Assembly: GCF_002723955.1 (NCBI RefSeq) | Contig: NZ_BEWN01000002.1 | Span: forward strand, 124,001-188,000 | Direction: 5' to 3' | DNA from: Gluconobacter frateurii | Lineage (GTDB): Bacteria > Pseudomonadota > Alphaproteobacteria > Acetobacterales > Acetobacteraceae | DNA length: 64,000 bases | Shown here: piece after piece, positions 53,743-62,481 of the stretch | Position numbering within the stretch: position 1 is the first letter of the stretch | Layout of the letters: each line of letters opens with the position of its first letter | Made by a program: the position numbers and the translations under genes | Notes under the pieces: generated by a model | Seen by the model: the letters and a program-made list of their open reading frames with translations, nothing else | Database searches by the model: none | What the model was told of the DNA's origin: nothing

Positions 53743-55008
53743 TCAGGGTTCAGACTGAAGCTGTGCCGTGATGGCGCTGCTGAGAGATCGTCTGCGTGAC
53801 CCGCCCAGAATGTGCCCGAGCGGGGCCAGGACTTCGATGTGGTCACAGACGATCTTGAAGACGGCGAGCATGGGGACGGAGAGAAATGCGCCGGAAATAC
53901 CCCACATCCAGTCCCAGAACAGCAGTGACCCCATGACGAAAACGGGATTGAGCGTGAAGCGGCGGGCCAGAAGCATTGGCGTAATGGTCTCGCCTTCCAG
54001 CACATGGATCAGCAGGTAGATGGAAGGGGGGACGAGTGCGTAAAGCAGGGAGGGAAAGGTGAAGAGGCCTACGACAAAATACACCACCACGCCGGTAAGG
54101 GGGCCAATGATCGGGATATAGTTGAGTAGAAACGCCAGGACACCCCAGAGTAGCGGGTTAGGCATACCTGTCGCCCAGCACTGGACCATGTTGGCCAGAC
54201 CGACCAGAAAGTTCATCATGGTGATGGTAGCCAGATAAAGCGACACGTTCCGCTCAATCTGGGTTGTGATCTGAACCAGCCGGCGTTTCTTCCGAAAAGT
54301 CGGCATGATTTCTACAATGCGCCGAAGAAGTGTGTCTCCCTCTGTCATGAGGAAAAACAGCATTAGCAGCATAGAGAAAAATCCTCCAGCAACTTCCCTT
54401 GTTCCGGCGAGTACAGAGGTGCCCAGTTTGCTTAACGCTGTCTCTCCACCAATAGGCGCGGCTACGGCATGAGAGCCTGATGGCCGGTACCCGCCAAACA
54501 TTCCGGACAGCCGTTGATAGTCTCGCTGCATCATCTCGATAGGGCCACGCAGAACGGCCAGTTTGCTCTGAAGTGCCGGAAGGGTCTGGGGGGCACGGGA
54601 GATCCAGCCCGCTGCGGGCACAGAAATTGTCGTGGCAATACCCCCCACCACGCCAAACATCGCGACGATCAGAAGCAGGGCGGCCAGATGTTTGGGCAGG
54701 CGCAGTGTCTGTCGAAGGAAACGCATCGGGGCAATCATCATCAGATTGACCACCAGGGCGAAGACGAAAGGCAGAAGAATGGGGGCTGTGAAATACAGCG
54801 AATAGAAGATGGCCAGAATCGTCAGAATCAGAACGCAGATATCCCGGACGTTCAGATGTTGACGCAATATGTTACGATCCAGCGTGGGATCGGGCAGGTC
54901 CTCGTCTTCTTTTGCAAGCTCAGAGATTGGGCAGGAAGCGTCCTCATCCGGCGGAAGGGAGCCTTTCTGGGCGGGAGTTGCGGAAGGCTCAGTCGAAAGG
55001 CCGGACAT
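53743..55008 (-). CDS. AI-2E/PerM family membrane permease
   Basis: The start is taken at the ATG at 55008 (421 residues); an upstream one at 55065 is also in frame. A polar, acidic N-terminus (about 1-60) leads to about eight hydrophobic segments of the PF01594 family, with two early spans, an amphipathic periplasmic part and the conserved LLNYIPIIGPLTGVVVYFVVGL followed by IYLLIHVLEGETITPMLLARRFTLNPVFV. Members export autoinducer-2 or sodium/protons in various bacteria; the role here is unknown. It is divergent from pqqA. Confidence 0.85.
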   Translation of the reverse strand: MSGLSTEPSATPAQKGSLPPDEDASCPISELAKEDEDLPDPTLDRNILRQHLNVRDICVLILTILAIFYSLYFTAPILLPFVFALVVNLMMIAPMRFLRQTLRLPKHLAALLLIVAMFGVVGGIATTISVPAAGWISRAPQTLPALQSKLAVLRGPIEMMQRDYQRLSGMFGGYRPSGSHAVAAPIGGETALSKLGTSVLAGTREVAGGFFSMLLMLFFLMTEGDTLLRRIVEIMPTFRKKRRLVQITTQIERNVSLYLATITMMNFLVGLANMVQCWATGMPNPLLWGVLAFLLNYIPIIGPLTGVVVYFVVGLFTFPSLLYALVPPSIYLLIHVLEGETITPMLLARRFTLNPVFVMGSLLFWDWMWGISGAFLSVPMLAVFKIVCDHIEVLAPLGHILGGSRRRSLSSAITAQLQSEP

Positions 55009-55092
55009 GTTTGGTGCCTGAATCGGAGGAGATGATGTCAGGTGAGAAGTCCTGACAAAGGACACAGTTGCGTGTTCTGCCTAAAAACCCTC

Positions 55093-55123
55093 TTGAACTC
55101 CAGTGGGAACAGGTCACTAAATA
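55093..55123 (+). promoter_or_regulatory. Candidate pqqA promoter
   Basis: TTGAAC (55093-55098) and TAAATA (55118-55123), 19 bases apart, lie about 60 bases before the pqqA start. The elements are imperfect, but they are the best sigma-70-like pair in the divergent gap. Confidence 0.35.
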
Positions 55124-55181
55124 ATGATCAGAGCTGGTAGGGGTCTGCCCTGCTGGCGAACCTGGAGCTAGGAGAACAGCC

Positions 55182-55262
55182 ATGGCTTGGAACACGCCGA
55201 AAGTTACCGAAATTCCGCTGGGCGCAGAAATCAACTCGTACGTCTGCGGCGAGAAGAAGTAA
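55182..55262 (+). CDS. pqqA: PQQ precursor peptide PqqA
   Basis: A 26-residue peptide, MAWNTPKVTEIPLGAEINSY followed by VCGEKK. Glu 16 and Tyr 20 (E-x3-Y) are the residues cross-linked and converted into pyrroloquinoline quinone. The ribosome site AGGAG lies eight bases upstream. It is the substrate of PqqE acting with PqqD. It is separated from pqqB by a hairpin that could let pqqA be made in excess over the enzymes. Confidence 0.98.
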   Translation: MAWNTPKVTEIPLGAEINSYVCGEKK

Positions 55263-55290
55263 TCATCTTTTCCCTTCTCGGGAAAAATGG

Positions 55291-55320
55291 CGGCCGCCTC
55301 CCACAGGGGCGGCCGTTTTT
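55291..55320 (+). terminator. Terminator/attenuator between pqqA and pqqB
   Basis: CGGCCGCC (55291-55298) pairs with GGCGGCCG (55308-55315), followed by five Ts. A smaller stem TTTTCCC/GGGAAAA lies just before it. Placed between pqqA and pqqB, it should end most transcripts after pqqA while some read through. Confidence 0.8.
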
Positions 55321-55352
55321 CTGTTGACGCCTACCAGACGGTTTTCTGAAAA

Positions 55353-56267
55353 ATGATTGATGTCATCGTGCTCGGCTCCGCGGCCGGCGGTGGATTCCCT
55401 CAATGGAACTCCGCAGCGCCCGGGTGTGTTGCCGCCCGCACGCGACAGGGCGCACGCCCTCGTACTCAGGCCTCCATTGCCGTAAGTGCTGATGGAGAAC
55501 ATTGGTTTGTTCTCAACGCCTCCCCGGACCTGCGACAGCAGATCATCGAGACGCCAGCCCTGCACCATCAGGGCAGTCTTCGTGGCACGCCGATCCAGAG
55601 CGTCATCCTGACCTGCGGCGAAATTGACGCCATCACGGGCCTGCTAACCCTGCGCGAGCGTGAGCCTTTCACGGTAATGGGCAGCGAGTCCACACTTGAC
55701 CAACTGGCTGCCAATCCCATCTTCGGCGCGCTTGACCCTGCGATTGTCCCGCGTGTGGCTCTGAAGCTGGACACGCCGACAGCCCTGAATCTGAAAGATG
55801 GCACCCCGTCTGGCCTGACGCTGACGGCCTTCGCGGTTCCGGGGAAAGCCCCGCTCTATGCTGAATCTGAAGGTTCGCGCCCTGATGAAACGCTGGGTGT
55901 CTCGATCACGGATGGAACGCAAACGGTTCTTTTCATCCCCGGCTGTGCCCACATCACACCAGACATCATCGAACGTGCCTCTCAGGCGGATTTGCTGTTT
56001 TTCGATGGAACACTCTGGCGCGACGATGAAATGATCCGTGCGGGCCTGAGTCCGAAAACGGGTCAGCGTATGGGGCATGTTTCGGTACGGGACAGTGGTG
56101 GACCCGTCGAGTGTTTCGCGTCCTGTTCAAAACCGCGTAAGGTCTTGATTCACATCAACAACTCGAACCCGGTTCTGATGGAAGACAGTCCGGAACGCAA
56201 AGACGTCGAGAACGCGGGGTGGACCGTGTCCGAAGACGGCATGACTTTCAGACTGGAAACACCATGA
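55353..56267 (+). CDS. pqqB: PQQ biosynthesis protein PqqB
   Basis: 304 residues of the metallo-beta-lactamase fold. Family marks are VLGSAAGGGFPQWNSAAPGCVAARTRQGARPRTQASIAVS, WFVLNASPDLRQQI, ILTCGEIDAITGLLTLRE and LFFDGTLWRDDEMIRAGLSPKTGQRMGHV. PqqB has been reported to hydroxylate a PQQ intermediate with iron. Its stop overlaps the pqqC start (ATGA at 56264). Confidence 0.97.
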   Translation: MIDVIVLGSAAGGGFPQWNSAAPGCVAARTRQGARPRTQASIAVSADGEHWFVLNASPDLRQQIIETPALHHQGSLRGTPIQSVILTCGEIDAITGLLTLREREPFTVMGSESTLDQLAANPIFGALDPAIVPRVALKLDTPTALNLKDGTPSGLTLTAFAVPGKAPLYAESEGSRPDETLGVSITDGTQTVLFIPGCAHITPDIIERASQADLLFFDGTLWRDDEMIRAGLSPKTGQRMGHVSVRDSGGPVECFASCSKPRKVLIHINNSNPVLMEDSPERKDVENAGWTVSEDGMTFRLETP

Positions 56268-56983
56268 CACTTCTGACTCCTGACCAGCTCGAAGGCCGCC
56301 TCCGCCAGATCGGGGCTGAGCGCTATCACAACCGTCATCCATTCCACCGCAAGCTGCATGACGGTCTGCTGACGAAGCAGCAGGTTCAGGCCTGGGCGCT
56401 GAATCGCTACTATTATCAGGCCAAGATCCCGGCCAAGGACGCCACGCTCCTTGCTCGCCTACCGACCGCCGAACTGCGTCGCGAATGGCGTCGCCGTATC
56501 GAGGATCATGACGGTACGGAGCCGGGAACAGGTGGTGTCGCGCGCTGGCTCGTACTCACGGATGGTCTGGGTCTTGATCGGGACTATGTGGAGAGCACCG
56601 ATGGCTTGTTGCCCGCGACGCGCTTTGCCGTGGATGCGTATGTGAATTTTGTGCGCGACCAGTCCATTCTGGCTGCCATTGCCTCGTCCCTGACCGAGCT
56701 GTTTTCCCCAACGATCATCAGCGAACGTGTCTCGGGGATGCTGCGTCACTACGACTTCATTTCTGAAGAAACGCTGGCCTATTTCACGCCGCGTCTCACG
56801 CAGGCTCCTCGAGATTCCGATTTTGCACTGGCTTATGTTCGGGAAAATGCCCGTACACCGGAACAGCAGCGTGAAGTTCTGGGCGCTCTGGAGTTCAAGT
56901 GTTCCGTTCTGTGGTCCATGCTGGATGCGCTGGATTATGCGTATGTGGAAGACCATATTCCGCCGGGCGCTTTTGTCCCATGA
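56264..56983 (+). CDS. pqqC: Pyrroloquinoline-quinone synthase PqqC
   Basis: The start is the ATG at 56264, overlapping the pqqB stop; 239 residues. Family marks are IGAERYHNRHPFHRKLHDGLLTKQQVQAWALNRYYYQAKIPAKDA, RIEDHDG and LTELFSPTIISERVSGMLRHYDFI. PqqC is a cofactor-free oxidase that performs ring closure and the final eight-electron oxidation to PQQ. It overlaps pqqD by four bases. Confidence 0.97.
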   Translation: MTLLTPDQLEGRLRQIGAERYHNRHPFHRKLHDGLLTKQQVQAWALNRYYYQAKIPAKDATLLARLPTAELRREWRRRIEDHDGTEPGTGGVARWLVLTDGLGLDRDYVESTDGLLPATRFAVDAYVNFVRDQSILAAIASSLTELFSPTIISERVSGMLRHYDFISEETLAYFTPRLTQAPRDSDFALAYVRENARTPEQQREVLGALEFKCSVLWSMLDALDYAYVEDHIPPGAFVP

Positions 56984-57255
56984 GTGTGACGGAAGACACC
57001 GTGCTGTCTTTTGCGCGCGGTCATCGCCTTCAACAGGACCTCGTCCGGGATCTCTGGCTCGTCCAGGCTCCCGAGAAGGCTTTTATTATCGAAGGTGCCG
57101 CCCCACATATCCTGGGTCTCGTGGACGGGGAACGGACTGTTAGCAGTATCATTGAGACGCTGACAGGACAGTTCTCCGCCCCGCGTGAGGTCATCTCCGC
57201 GGATGTTCTCGCGCTTCTTTCTGATTTGACGGAAAAGGGCGTTCTTCGCGCATGA
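56980..57255 (+). CDS. pqqD: PqqA-binding chaperone PqqD
   Basis: 91 residues from the ATG at 56980 ([24 protein letters not shown]). The family pattern is [36 protein letters not shown] and the end [16 protein letters not shown]. PqqD is a RiPP recognition element that holds PqqA for PqqE. It is separate here, not fused to pqqC or pqqE as in some bacteria. It overlaps both neighbours by four bases. Confidence 0.96.
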   Translation: MSVTEDTVLSFARGHRLQQDLVRDLWLVQAPEKAFIIEGAAPHILGLVDGERTVSSIIETLTGQFSAPREVISADVLALLSDLTEKGVLRA

Positions 57256-58319
57256 CCCTGCCCCAGCCTCCGATGAGCCTTCTGGCCGAGCTGACCCATC
57301 GTTGCCCGCTTGCGTGCCCCTATTGCTCTAATCCTCTGGATCTTGAACGCAAATCGGCGGAACTCGATACGGCTGGATGGCGGCGGGTGCTTGAACAGGC
57401 AGCGGAGATGGGCGTTCTGCAAGTCCATTTTTCCGGTGGAGAGCCAATGGCGCGGCCGGATCTGGTTGAACTGGTTACGTTGGCGAGGAAGCTGAACCTT
57501 TACACCAATCTCATCACATCCGGTGTTCTGCTGGATGCCAACAAACTGGATGCTCTGGATAAAGCGGGTCTGGATCATATCCAGCTTTCATTTCAGGATG
57601 TCACGGAAGAAGGCGCTGAGCGCATCGGCGGCCTGAAAGGGGCGCAGGAGCGCAAATTGAAGGCGGCCCGACTGATTCAGGCTTCCGGTATTCCGATGAC
57701 GTTGAACTTCGTCGTCCATCGGGAAAATGTGGCCCGGATTCCGCAGATGTTTGAGCTGGCCCGTGAGCTGAAAGCTGGCCGTGTCGAAATTGCGCATACC
57801 CAATATTATGGCTGGGGCCTGAAGAACCGCGATGCTCTTTTACCTAGCCGCGAGCAGCTTGAAGAATCTACGCGGGCCGTTGAGGCCGAGCGCGCCAAAG
57901 GTGGTCTGGCCATTGATTATGTGACGCCTGATTATCACGCAGACAGGCCCAAGCCCTGCATGGGAGGGTGGGGCCAGAGGTTCGTGAATATCTCGCCATC
58001 TGGCCGGGTTCTACCGTGCCATGCAGCAGAAATCATTCCGAACGTGACGTTTCCGAATGTCCGGGATGAATCTCTGGCAGAAATCTGGAACAACTCTCGT
58101 CTGTTCAACATGTTTCGGGGAACAGAGTGGATGCCGGAAGCCTGCAGGGCGTGTGACCGCCGGGAAATCGATTGGGGTGGATGCCGTTGTCAGGCTCTGG
58201 CCCTAACAGGGGATGCCGCCAATATGGATCCGGTATGCAGCCGATCTCCTTTTCATGAGAAGGTGGAGCAGGCGCTTTATACAAATACTGTAGAAGACTT
58301 TGTTTACCGAAGAATGTAA
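57252..58319 (+). CDS. pqqE: PqqA peptide cyclase PqqE (radical SAM)
   Basis: 355 residues. The radical SAM cluster is Cys 18, 22 and 25 in [22 protein letters not shown] follows. The C-terminal SPASM cysteines lie in [26 protein letters not shown] and [20 protein letters not shown]. PqqE links Glu and Tyr of PqqA through a carbon-carbon bond, the first step of PQQ synthesis. It ends the operon. No pqqF or tldD/E-like protease gene adjoins, so peptide trimming must be encoded elsewhere. Confidence 0.97.
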   Translation: MTLPQPPMSLLAELTHRCPLACPYCSNPLDLERKSAELDTAGWRRVLEQAAEMGVLQVHFSGGEPMARPDLVELVTLARKLNLYTNLITSGVLLDANKLDALDKAGLDHIQLSFQDVTEEGAERIGGLKGAQERKLKAARLIQASGIPMTLNFVVHRENVARIPQMFELARELKAGRVEIAHTQYYGWGLKNRDALLPSREQLEESTRAVEAERAKGGLAIDYVTPDYHADRPKPCMGGWGQRFVNISPSGRVLPCHAAEIIPNVTFPNVRDESLAEIWNNSRLFNMFRGTEWMPEACRACDRREIDWGGCRCQALALTGDAANMDPVCSRSPFHEKVEQALYTNTVEDFVYRRM

Positions 58320-58456
58320 CAAAAAGGACATCCGGATTGCTTTTGGTCGCTCTTTTTGGTAAGCACTTTAACTATCATGCTAGCATTCTAATTATGCTTA
58401 AATGCACATGAAATTTAATAAAAATCCTGCGTATTTCCGAGGTCTGTTCTAGATTG

Positions 58457-58484
58457 AAAACCGTCACTTGTGACGGTTTTTTTT
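58457..58484 (+). terminator. Intrinsic terminator after pqqE
   Basis: AAAACCGTCAC and GTGACGGTTTT form an 11-bp stem with a two-base loop, running into eight Ts. It lies about 140 bases after the pqqE stop and just before the next gene. Confidence 0.88.
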
Positions 58485-58521
58485 ATGGGCGGACACGTTC
58501 AGGAGCTGGGAGTTTCCTATC

Positions 58522-60828
58522 TTGAAATATATTTCGCAAATTACACTTGCTGCTTTGGTTTCGTGGCCAGCTTGTAGCCTCGCAGGGGATATCCCAGCGA
58601 CTTATAAGAGTTCTACGGGAGTTGTTAGGTCCGTACTTGTGACGAGTGCTCTGAATAGTCAGAACAAGCCCCTGGTCGAAAGCTACAAAAACGCTAACGG
58701 GCAATGGGTGCCTACGACGGTAGTGGCTGAAACATGTGGTACCACAGATCTCGGAGCACCACTTGCATGTAATTTTCTTTCAACGGCCCAGACAAATGTT
58801 GCAAACGGTGTGGCTGGCTTGGATGCAAATGGCAGCGTTGTTGCCCCAATCAATACAGTTAGCTCCGTAATTGCGCATTCTTATATTGGTGCGGGATGGC
58901 TGTCGGCTTGGCAGAACTATACTGCTCGGCCCAGCTTTTCGTCCGGATGGAATAACGGGGATCCTTTTGTCTATCCCAATGTAACGCTGATTGGCGGTCA
59001 TGAAGATCATGATGATGGTTATCTGAAAGTCACAGGCTCTCCTTGGTCCATGAGTGATGCGGGGGGCGCCCTTGCTGCAATTTATGATACCGTAGGTGAT
59101 CAAGGAACGGCACGAAACGGTGCGGGGAATGATGATGCAATTTCCCTTTTTGTGGGTACACAGATTTCGCCCCCGCGCCTTCGCTTGGGACAGGACATTG
59201 TAGACAGTCTCGCAGGGGGGGATGGACTTGCTCGAACCGTTCAGTTGAGCGGAACATCCATTACTGTGACGCCTGCTTTGAACGCTGCGCAAATTAGATT
59301 GCTTCGCCAATGGATGCGCGTGTATGCCAATTATGACGCGCCAGGCGGGAATGCAAACGGCGGGAGTTTCTGGAAAAACTGGAATGGAGATATCGATAAA
59401 GGGTCGGTTTTCATTCCTAATTTGTATTATGGTTACATCCAATCATGGTCCAGCTCTTCAACATCTACAGTTTTAAGTGTTGTTAGCGATCCTTTTTCTC
59501 GGCAGTCTGGATGGAGAACAGAGAGTAGTTCAGAGACAGTCGCTACAGCTCCAGGAACAAATACTGGCGATATTATTGACTCAGCTTCTGATAGCCCCAC
59601 TTGGACTTATAAGAATCCGGCAGTTTTTATTGGATTAGCTAATAAAAAATTCAATATGAATCAGACTGTTGCTTGCCTCACTACGGAAGAGGATACGCTG
59701 TCTCGCCAGTGTGAGGGTAACGAAATTGATTTGTGGGGAGGAAATGATGCTGCTCGACGCGCTATTAATGGGCTGACAATCACCTACGGGGGCGCGCGAC
59801 CCGCAAATGGAAGCTACAACCTTAGTCTTGCGGGGGGGACGGCAAATGAGATTGTGATGGCTCCTGAGTGGTATACAACAGCTGTCCAATCCGATCCGCT
59901 GTATGTTGCACCTTTAGCAGGGCCTTCTCTGGATGTTAGTGGCGGCAATACGACGGCCGTGATGGCGTCTTTTGCTCAATCGACCAATACGGGATCAAAT
60001 ACGTTCGGGCCATATATGTATATCCGCCCGACGATCTGGACATCACGGTTCGCGTCAGATGGTTCGGGGACAGATTTTCGGAATGAAACTGTCTCTTACG
60101 GTGTTTCTGTGGGAGGCAAACGTGGCGAATTAGGCACCATTCAGGAACATATCGAACTTAATCCGCAGAGTGCAAAAAACGGAATTGGATTATGCGGATA
60201 TAATACATGTTCCTACTTTGATGCGAACGGTCAGATAATAGCGGGCGGAGACATTATTCCTGGCACCGGAAAGTCCTTATACACAACAGACGAAAATGGT
60301 TCTCGTGCTGCATATATGTTCGCAAATAACAGTTATCAAATGAATGTTGCGTTTAATTTACCTTCCGGTACGTCTGAAATTAATTCAGGTGCGCAAGGAG
60401 CGCAAACCCTTCATGTTGAAGGGGGTATCCTTGCAGATAATAATATTGTTGTTGGACCCAATAAGGCATTTGGATTCCAAGATAACCAAGGTGCTTTGAT
60501 TGGCTATGAATATCTTGTAAATGCGAGTACTTCATCCGGTGCGGAAATTCACACTGTTGTTTCGCCCAAAAACGGATTTAACGGTACATATTACGTCGAT
60601 GCGAATACGATATTAGAAAGTCTAAAAGTTACGGGAGATACAGTGACTAATGGAAGACTAAATGTTGGTACGTACAATCTCGATTCTCTTCCTTCTAGCG
60701 GTTCTACTGATGGTGCTCAGGTTTGGTGTGCTGATTGTAAACTAAATGGAATTTCGGGTGTTTTGGCTTATTGGCATGCTTCAGCATCTAAATGGACTGA
60801 TAGTCAGAACGGAGTACTAGTAAATTAA
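58522..60828 (+). CDS. Large secreted protein of unknown function with a phage-tail-like C-terminus
   Basis: A TTG at 58522 opens 768 residues; GGGAG lies about nine bases before it. A signal peptide is likely (MKYISQITLAALVSWPACSLAG). The body is rich in Ser, Thr, Asn and Gly and low in Lys/Glu, as in outer surface or fibre proteins. The stretch VANGVAGLDANGSVVAPINTV and the end SLPSSGSTDGAQVWCADCKL...VLAYWHASASKWT resemble short motifs at the ends of prophage tail proteins, but no phage genes adjoin. Cys pairs occur (C-A-D-C; C-G-Y-N-T-C). Base composition is AT-richer than pqq. It might be a surface or adhesion protein, or a tail-fibre relic put to another use. I do not recognise the family. 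Confidence 0.7.
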   Translation: MKYISQITLAALVSWPACSLAGDIPATYKSSTGVVRSVLVTSALNSQNKPLVESYKNANGQWVPTTVVAETCGTTDLGAPLACNFLSTAQTNVANGVAGLDANGSVVAPINTVSSVIAHSYIGAGWLSAWQNYTARPSFSSGWNNGDPFVYPNVTLIGGHEDHDDGYLKVTGSPWSMSDAGGALAAIYDTVGDQGTARNGAGNDDAISLFVGTQISPPRLRLGQDIVDSLAGGDGLARTVQLSGTSITVTPALNAAQIRLLRQWMRVYANYDAPGGNANGGSFWKNWNGDIDKGSVFIPNLYYGYIQSWSSSSTSTVLSVVSDPFSRQSGWRTESSSETVATAPGTNTGDIIDSASDSPTWTYKNPAVFIGLANKKFNMNQTVACLTTEEDTLSRQCEGNEIDLWGGNDAARRAINGLTITYGGARPANGSYNLSLAGGTANEIVMAPEWYTTAVQSDPLYVAPLAGPSLDVSGGNTTAVMASFAQSTNTGSNTFGPYMYIRPTIWTSRFASDGSGTDFRNETVSYGVSVGGKRGELGTIQEHIELNPQSAKNGIGLCGYNTCSYFDANGQIIAGGDIIPGTGKSLYTTDENGSRAAYMFANNSYQMNVAFNLPSGTSEINSGAQGAQTLHVEGGILADNNIVVGPNKAFGFQDNQGALIGYEYLVNASTSSGAEIHTVVSPKNGFNGTYYVDANTILESLKVTGDTVTNGRLNVGTYNLDSLPSSGSTDGAQVWCADCKLNGISGVLAYWHASASKWTDSQNGVLVN

Positions 60829-60840
60829 TTCAGAGGTTTA

Positions 60841-60871
60841 AATCGAGGGGATAAATTACATCCCCTCGATT
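60841..60871. terminator. Strong hairpin between convergent genes
   Basis: AATCGAGGGGAT and ATCCCCTCGATT form a perfect 12-bp stem with a seven-base loop, 12 bases after the stop of the secreted protein gene and 16 bases before the end of the convergent GT61 gene. It probably serves both. Confidence 0.75.
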
Positions 60872-60886
60872 GTGTTACGGGATCAT

Positions 60887-62314
60887 TTATTTTGTAGGAT
60901 GGAGTGTGAATTTTTCCCAAGATGAAGGAGAATTTCCCGTGAAATCAACGGGCGTATAGTCCCCAATTGCAGGGCTTCTCAGGTACCTACCATCATCTAG
61001 CATAATATGGGCACCGTCGATTTTGACTGCGATAGAGCGCTGTCCATCAGCTTTATCGGCAGCAAATATAGGAAAGCCAATTGAGTGATCGGCCATGATA
61101 AATGCACCGTTCTCATTCTGAATGATTTTTGCCATACAACTTATGCGGTCTTCCCCAAATGAAGAATCCGACACAATTTCACCATTATGCTTCATGATTT
61201 TGATCCACTTAGCAGCATGGTCTTGTATAAAAAATTCGTCCCCTTGTAGGGAAGATTTTTTCTCACTGGAGACGGGAATATTTTTTACCTTTATTTCCCA
61301 GCATTCAAAAACCTCGGACATAAATTTTTCTGGATTTTCTATTTTTATAGTTCTTGGGAAACCTGGCCTGCTTGGTTCGACGGAATGCATGTGTTTCGCA
61401 TAAAAATAATCGATGTCAGCGTGATTGGCCCGATCAATAGCAAAAAAAGTTTCTGTAAGTGCAGGGCCGAAATGTATTCCAACTGCTTTGGGTTTTCGAC
61501 TGAAAACACTTGTATGAAAGGCTGATCCAGAAATTCCTAATACAGGATATTTTCCAGAAAATATGGATATCTGCTCACGAATCGAAAGTCGTTCTGGAAA
61601 TATTTCTTTTACACCACGCTGGATAAGATAATCGACAATGTAATCTTCGTTATCGAGGCATAGAGACCCATAAGAAAGTTTTCTTCTGGAAAGATAAACA
61701 GGATAATCTATTTTATCTATTCCTTGGATTGCATCATCTCCCACTTGGTTACAGAAATCTGTAAATCCTGTGTAGACATAGCTGTCAGCTTCACATCCAG
61801 GATTAGGAGCATATAGAGTTTTTATTTTTATTGGAATATCAAATAAGATGATATCGTTTGGATCTATTCCAATAAGGGCTATAAGCTCACAAAACCAACT
61901 TTTTGATAGTATTTCTTCTTTTGTATAGTGTGAATGGATTAAGTATTTTTTGGGAAGTAGAAGGTTTTGTTTTATAAACCACAATCTTGATACAAAATCT
62001 AAAAGAACGTGTCCGTAATGTAGGCCAATGTATCCACAATAAACAGCAGAATCTATTTCATGATAATCCCAAAGTTGAGAAATTTTTGTTTCTCTGGGGT
62101 GAGAGCTGAGAATATTGTCTTTATGCCAGAACATTGAGCATTCGTTGACCAATCTTCCGTATCTATCAAATATGCCGAAATACCCTTGGTCCCGGTGAGG
62201 ATTTTTGGGTAAATATAAGGCATTTGGAACCACTCTAATATCCGGAAGACCTTCAATTGTGTAATCTTGGTTGTCCTTAGAGTTACTTTTGCATTTCATG
62301 GCTTCCGAGAACAT
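60887..62314 (-). CDS. GT61-like glycosyltransferase with C-terminal WExF module
   Basis: The ATG at 62314 sits seven bases after AAAGGG and gives 475 residues; the ATG at 62320 is an alternative with poor spacing. The body (about 1-330) resembles GT61/DUF563 enzymes: YCGYIGLHYGHVLLDFVSRLWF, YPVYLSRRKLSYG, DYIVDYLIQRGVKEIFPERLSIREQISIFSGKYPVLGISGSAFHTSVFS. The C-terminal part (about 365-475) contains DGRYLRSPAIGDY and ends SSWEKFTLHPTK, the module shared with three other proteins in the window. It probably adds a sugar to a surface polysaccharide. The gene is AT-rich and sits in an apparently acquired block with the GT2 gene upstream. Confidence 0.75.
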   Translation of the reverse strand: MFSEAMKCKSNSKDNQDYTIEGLPDIRVVPNALYLPKNPHRDQGYFGIFDRYGRLVNECSMFWHKDNILSSHPRETKISQLWDYHEIDSAVYCGYIGLHYGHVLLDFVSRLWFIKQNLLLPKKYLIHSHYTKEEILSKSWFCELIALIGIDPNDIILFDIPIKIKTLYAPNPGCEADSYVYTGFTDFCNQVGDDAIQGIDKIDYPVYLSRRKLSYGSLCLDNEDYIVDYLIQRGVKEIFPERLSIREQISIFSGKYPVLGISGSAFHTSVFSRKPKAVGIHFGPALTETFFAIDRANHADIDYFYAKHMHSVEPSRPGFPRTIKIENPEKFMSEVFECWEIKVKNIPVSSEKKSSLQGDEFFIQDHAAKWIKIMKHNGEIVSDSSFGEDRISCMAKIIQNENGAFIMADHSIGFPIFAADKADGQRSIAVKIDGAHIMLDDGRYLRSPAIGDYTPVDFTGNSPSSWEKFTLHPTK

Positions 62315-62481
62315 AGTCATTCCCTTTGAATTTTCTCTATGAGAAAGTTTATGTTGGACAAATTATATTACATATAAAGAATATGGCTATCAAAATTTGT
62401 ATATTTACAAACATAAATAGCGCTGCATCTGGAGCAATAATTTTTGATACAACACTATTTATGTGGAACCAAATTGATGGT

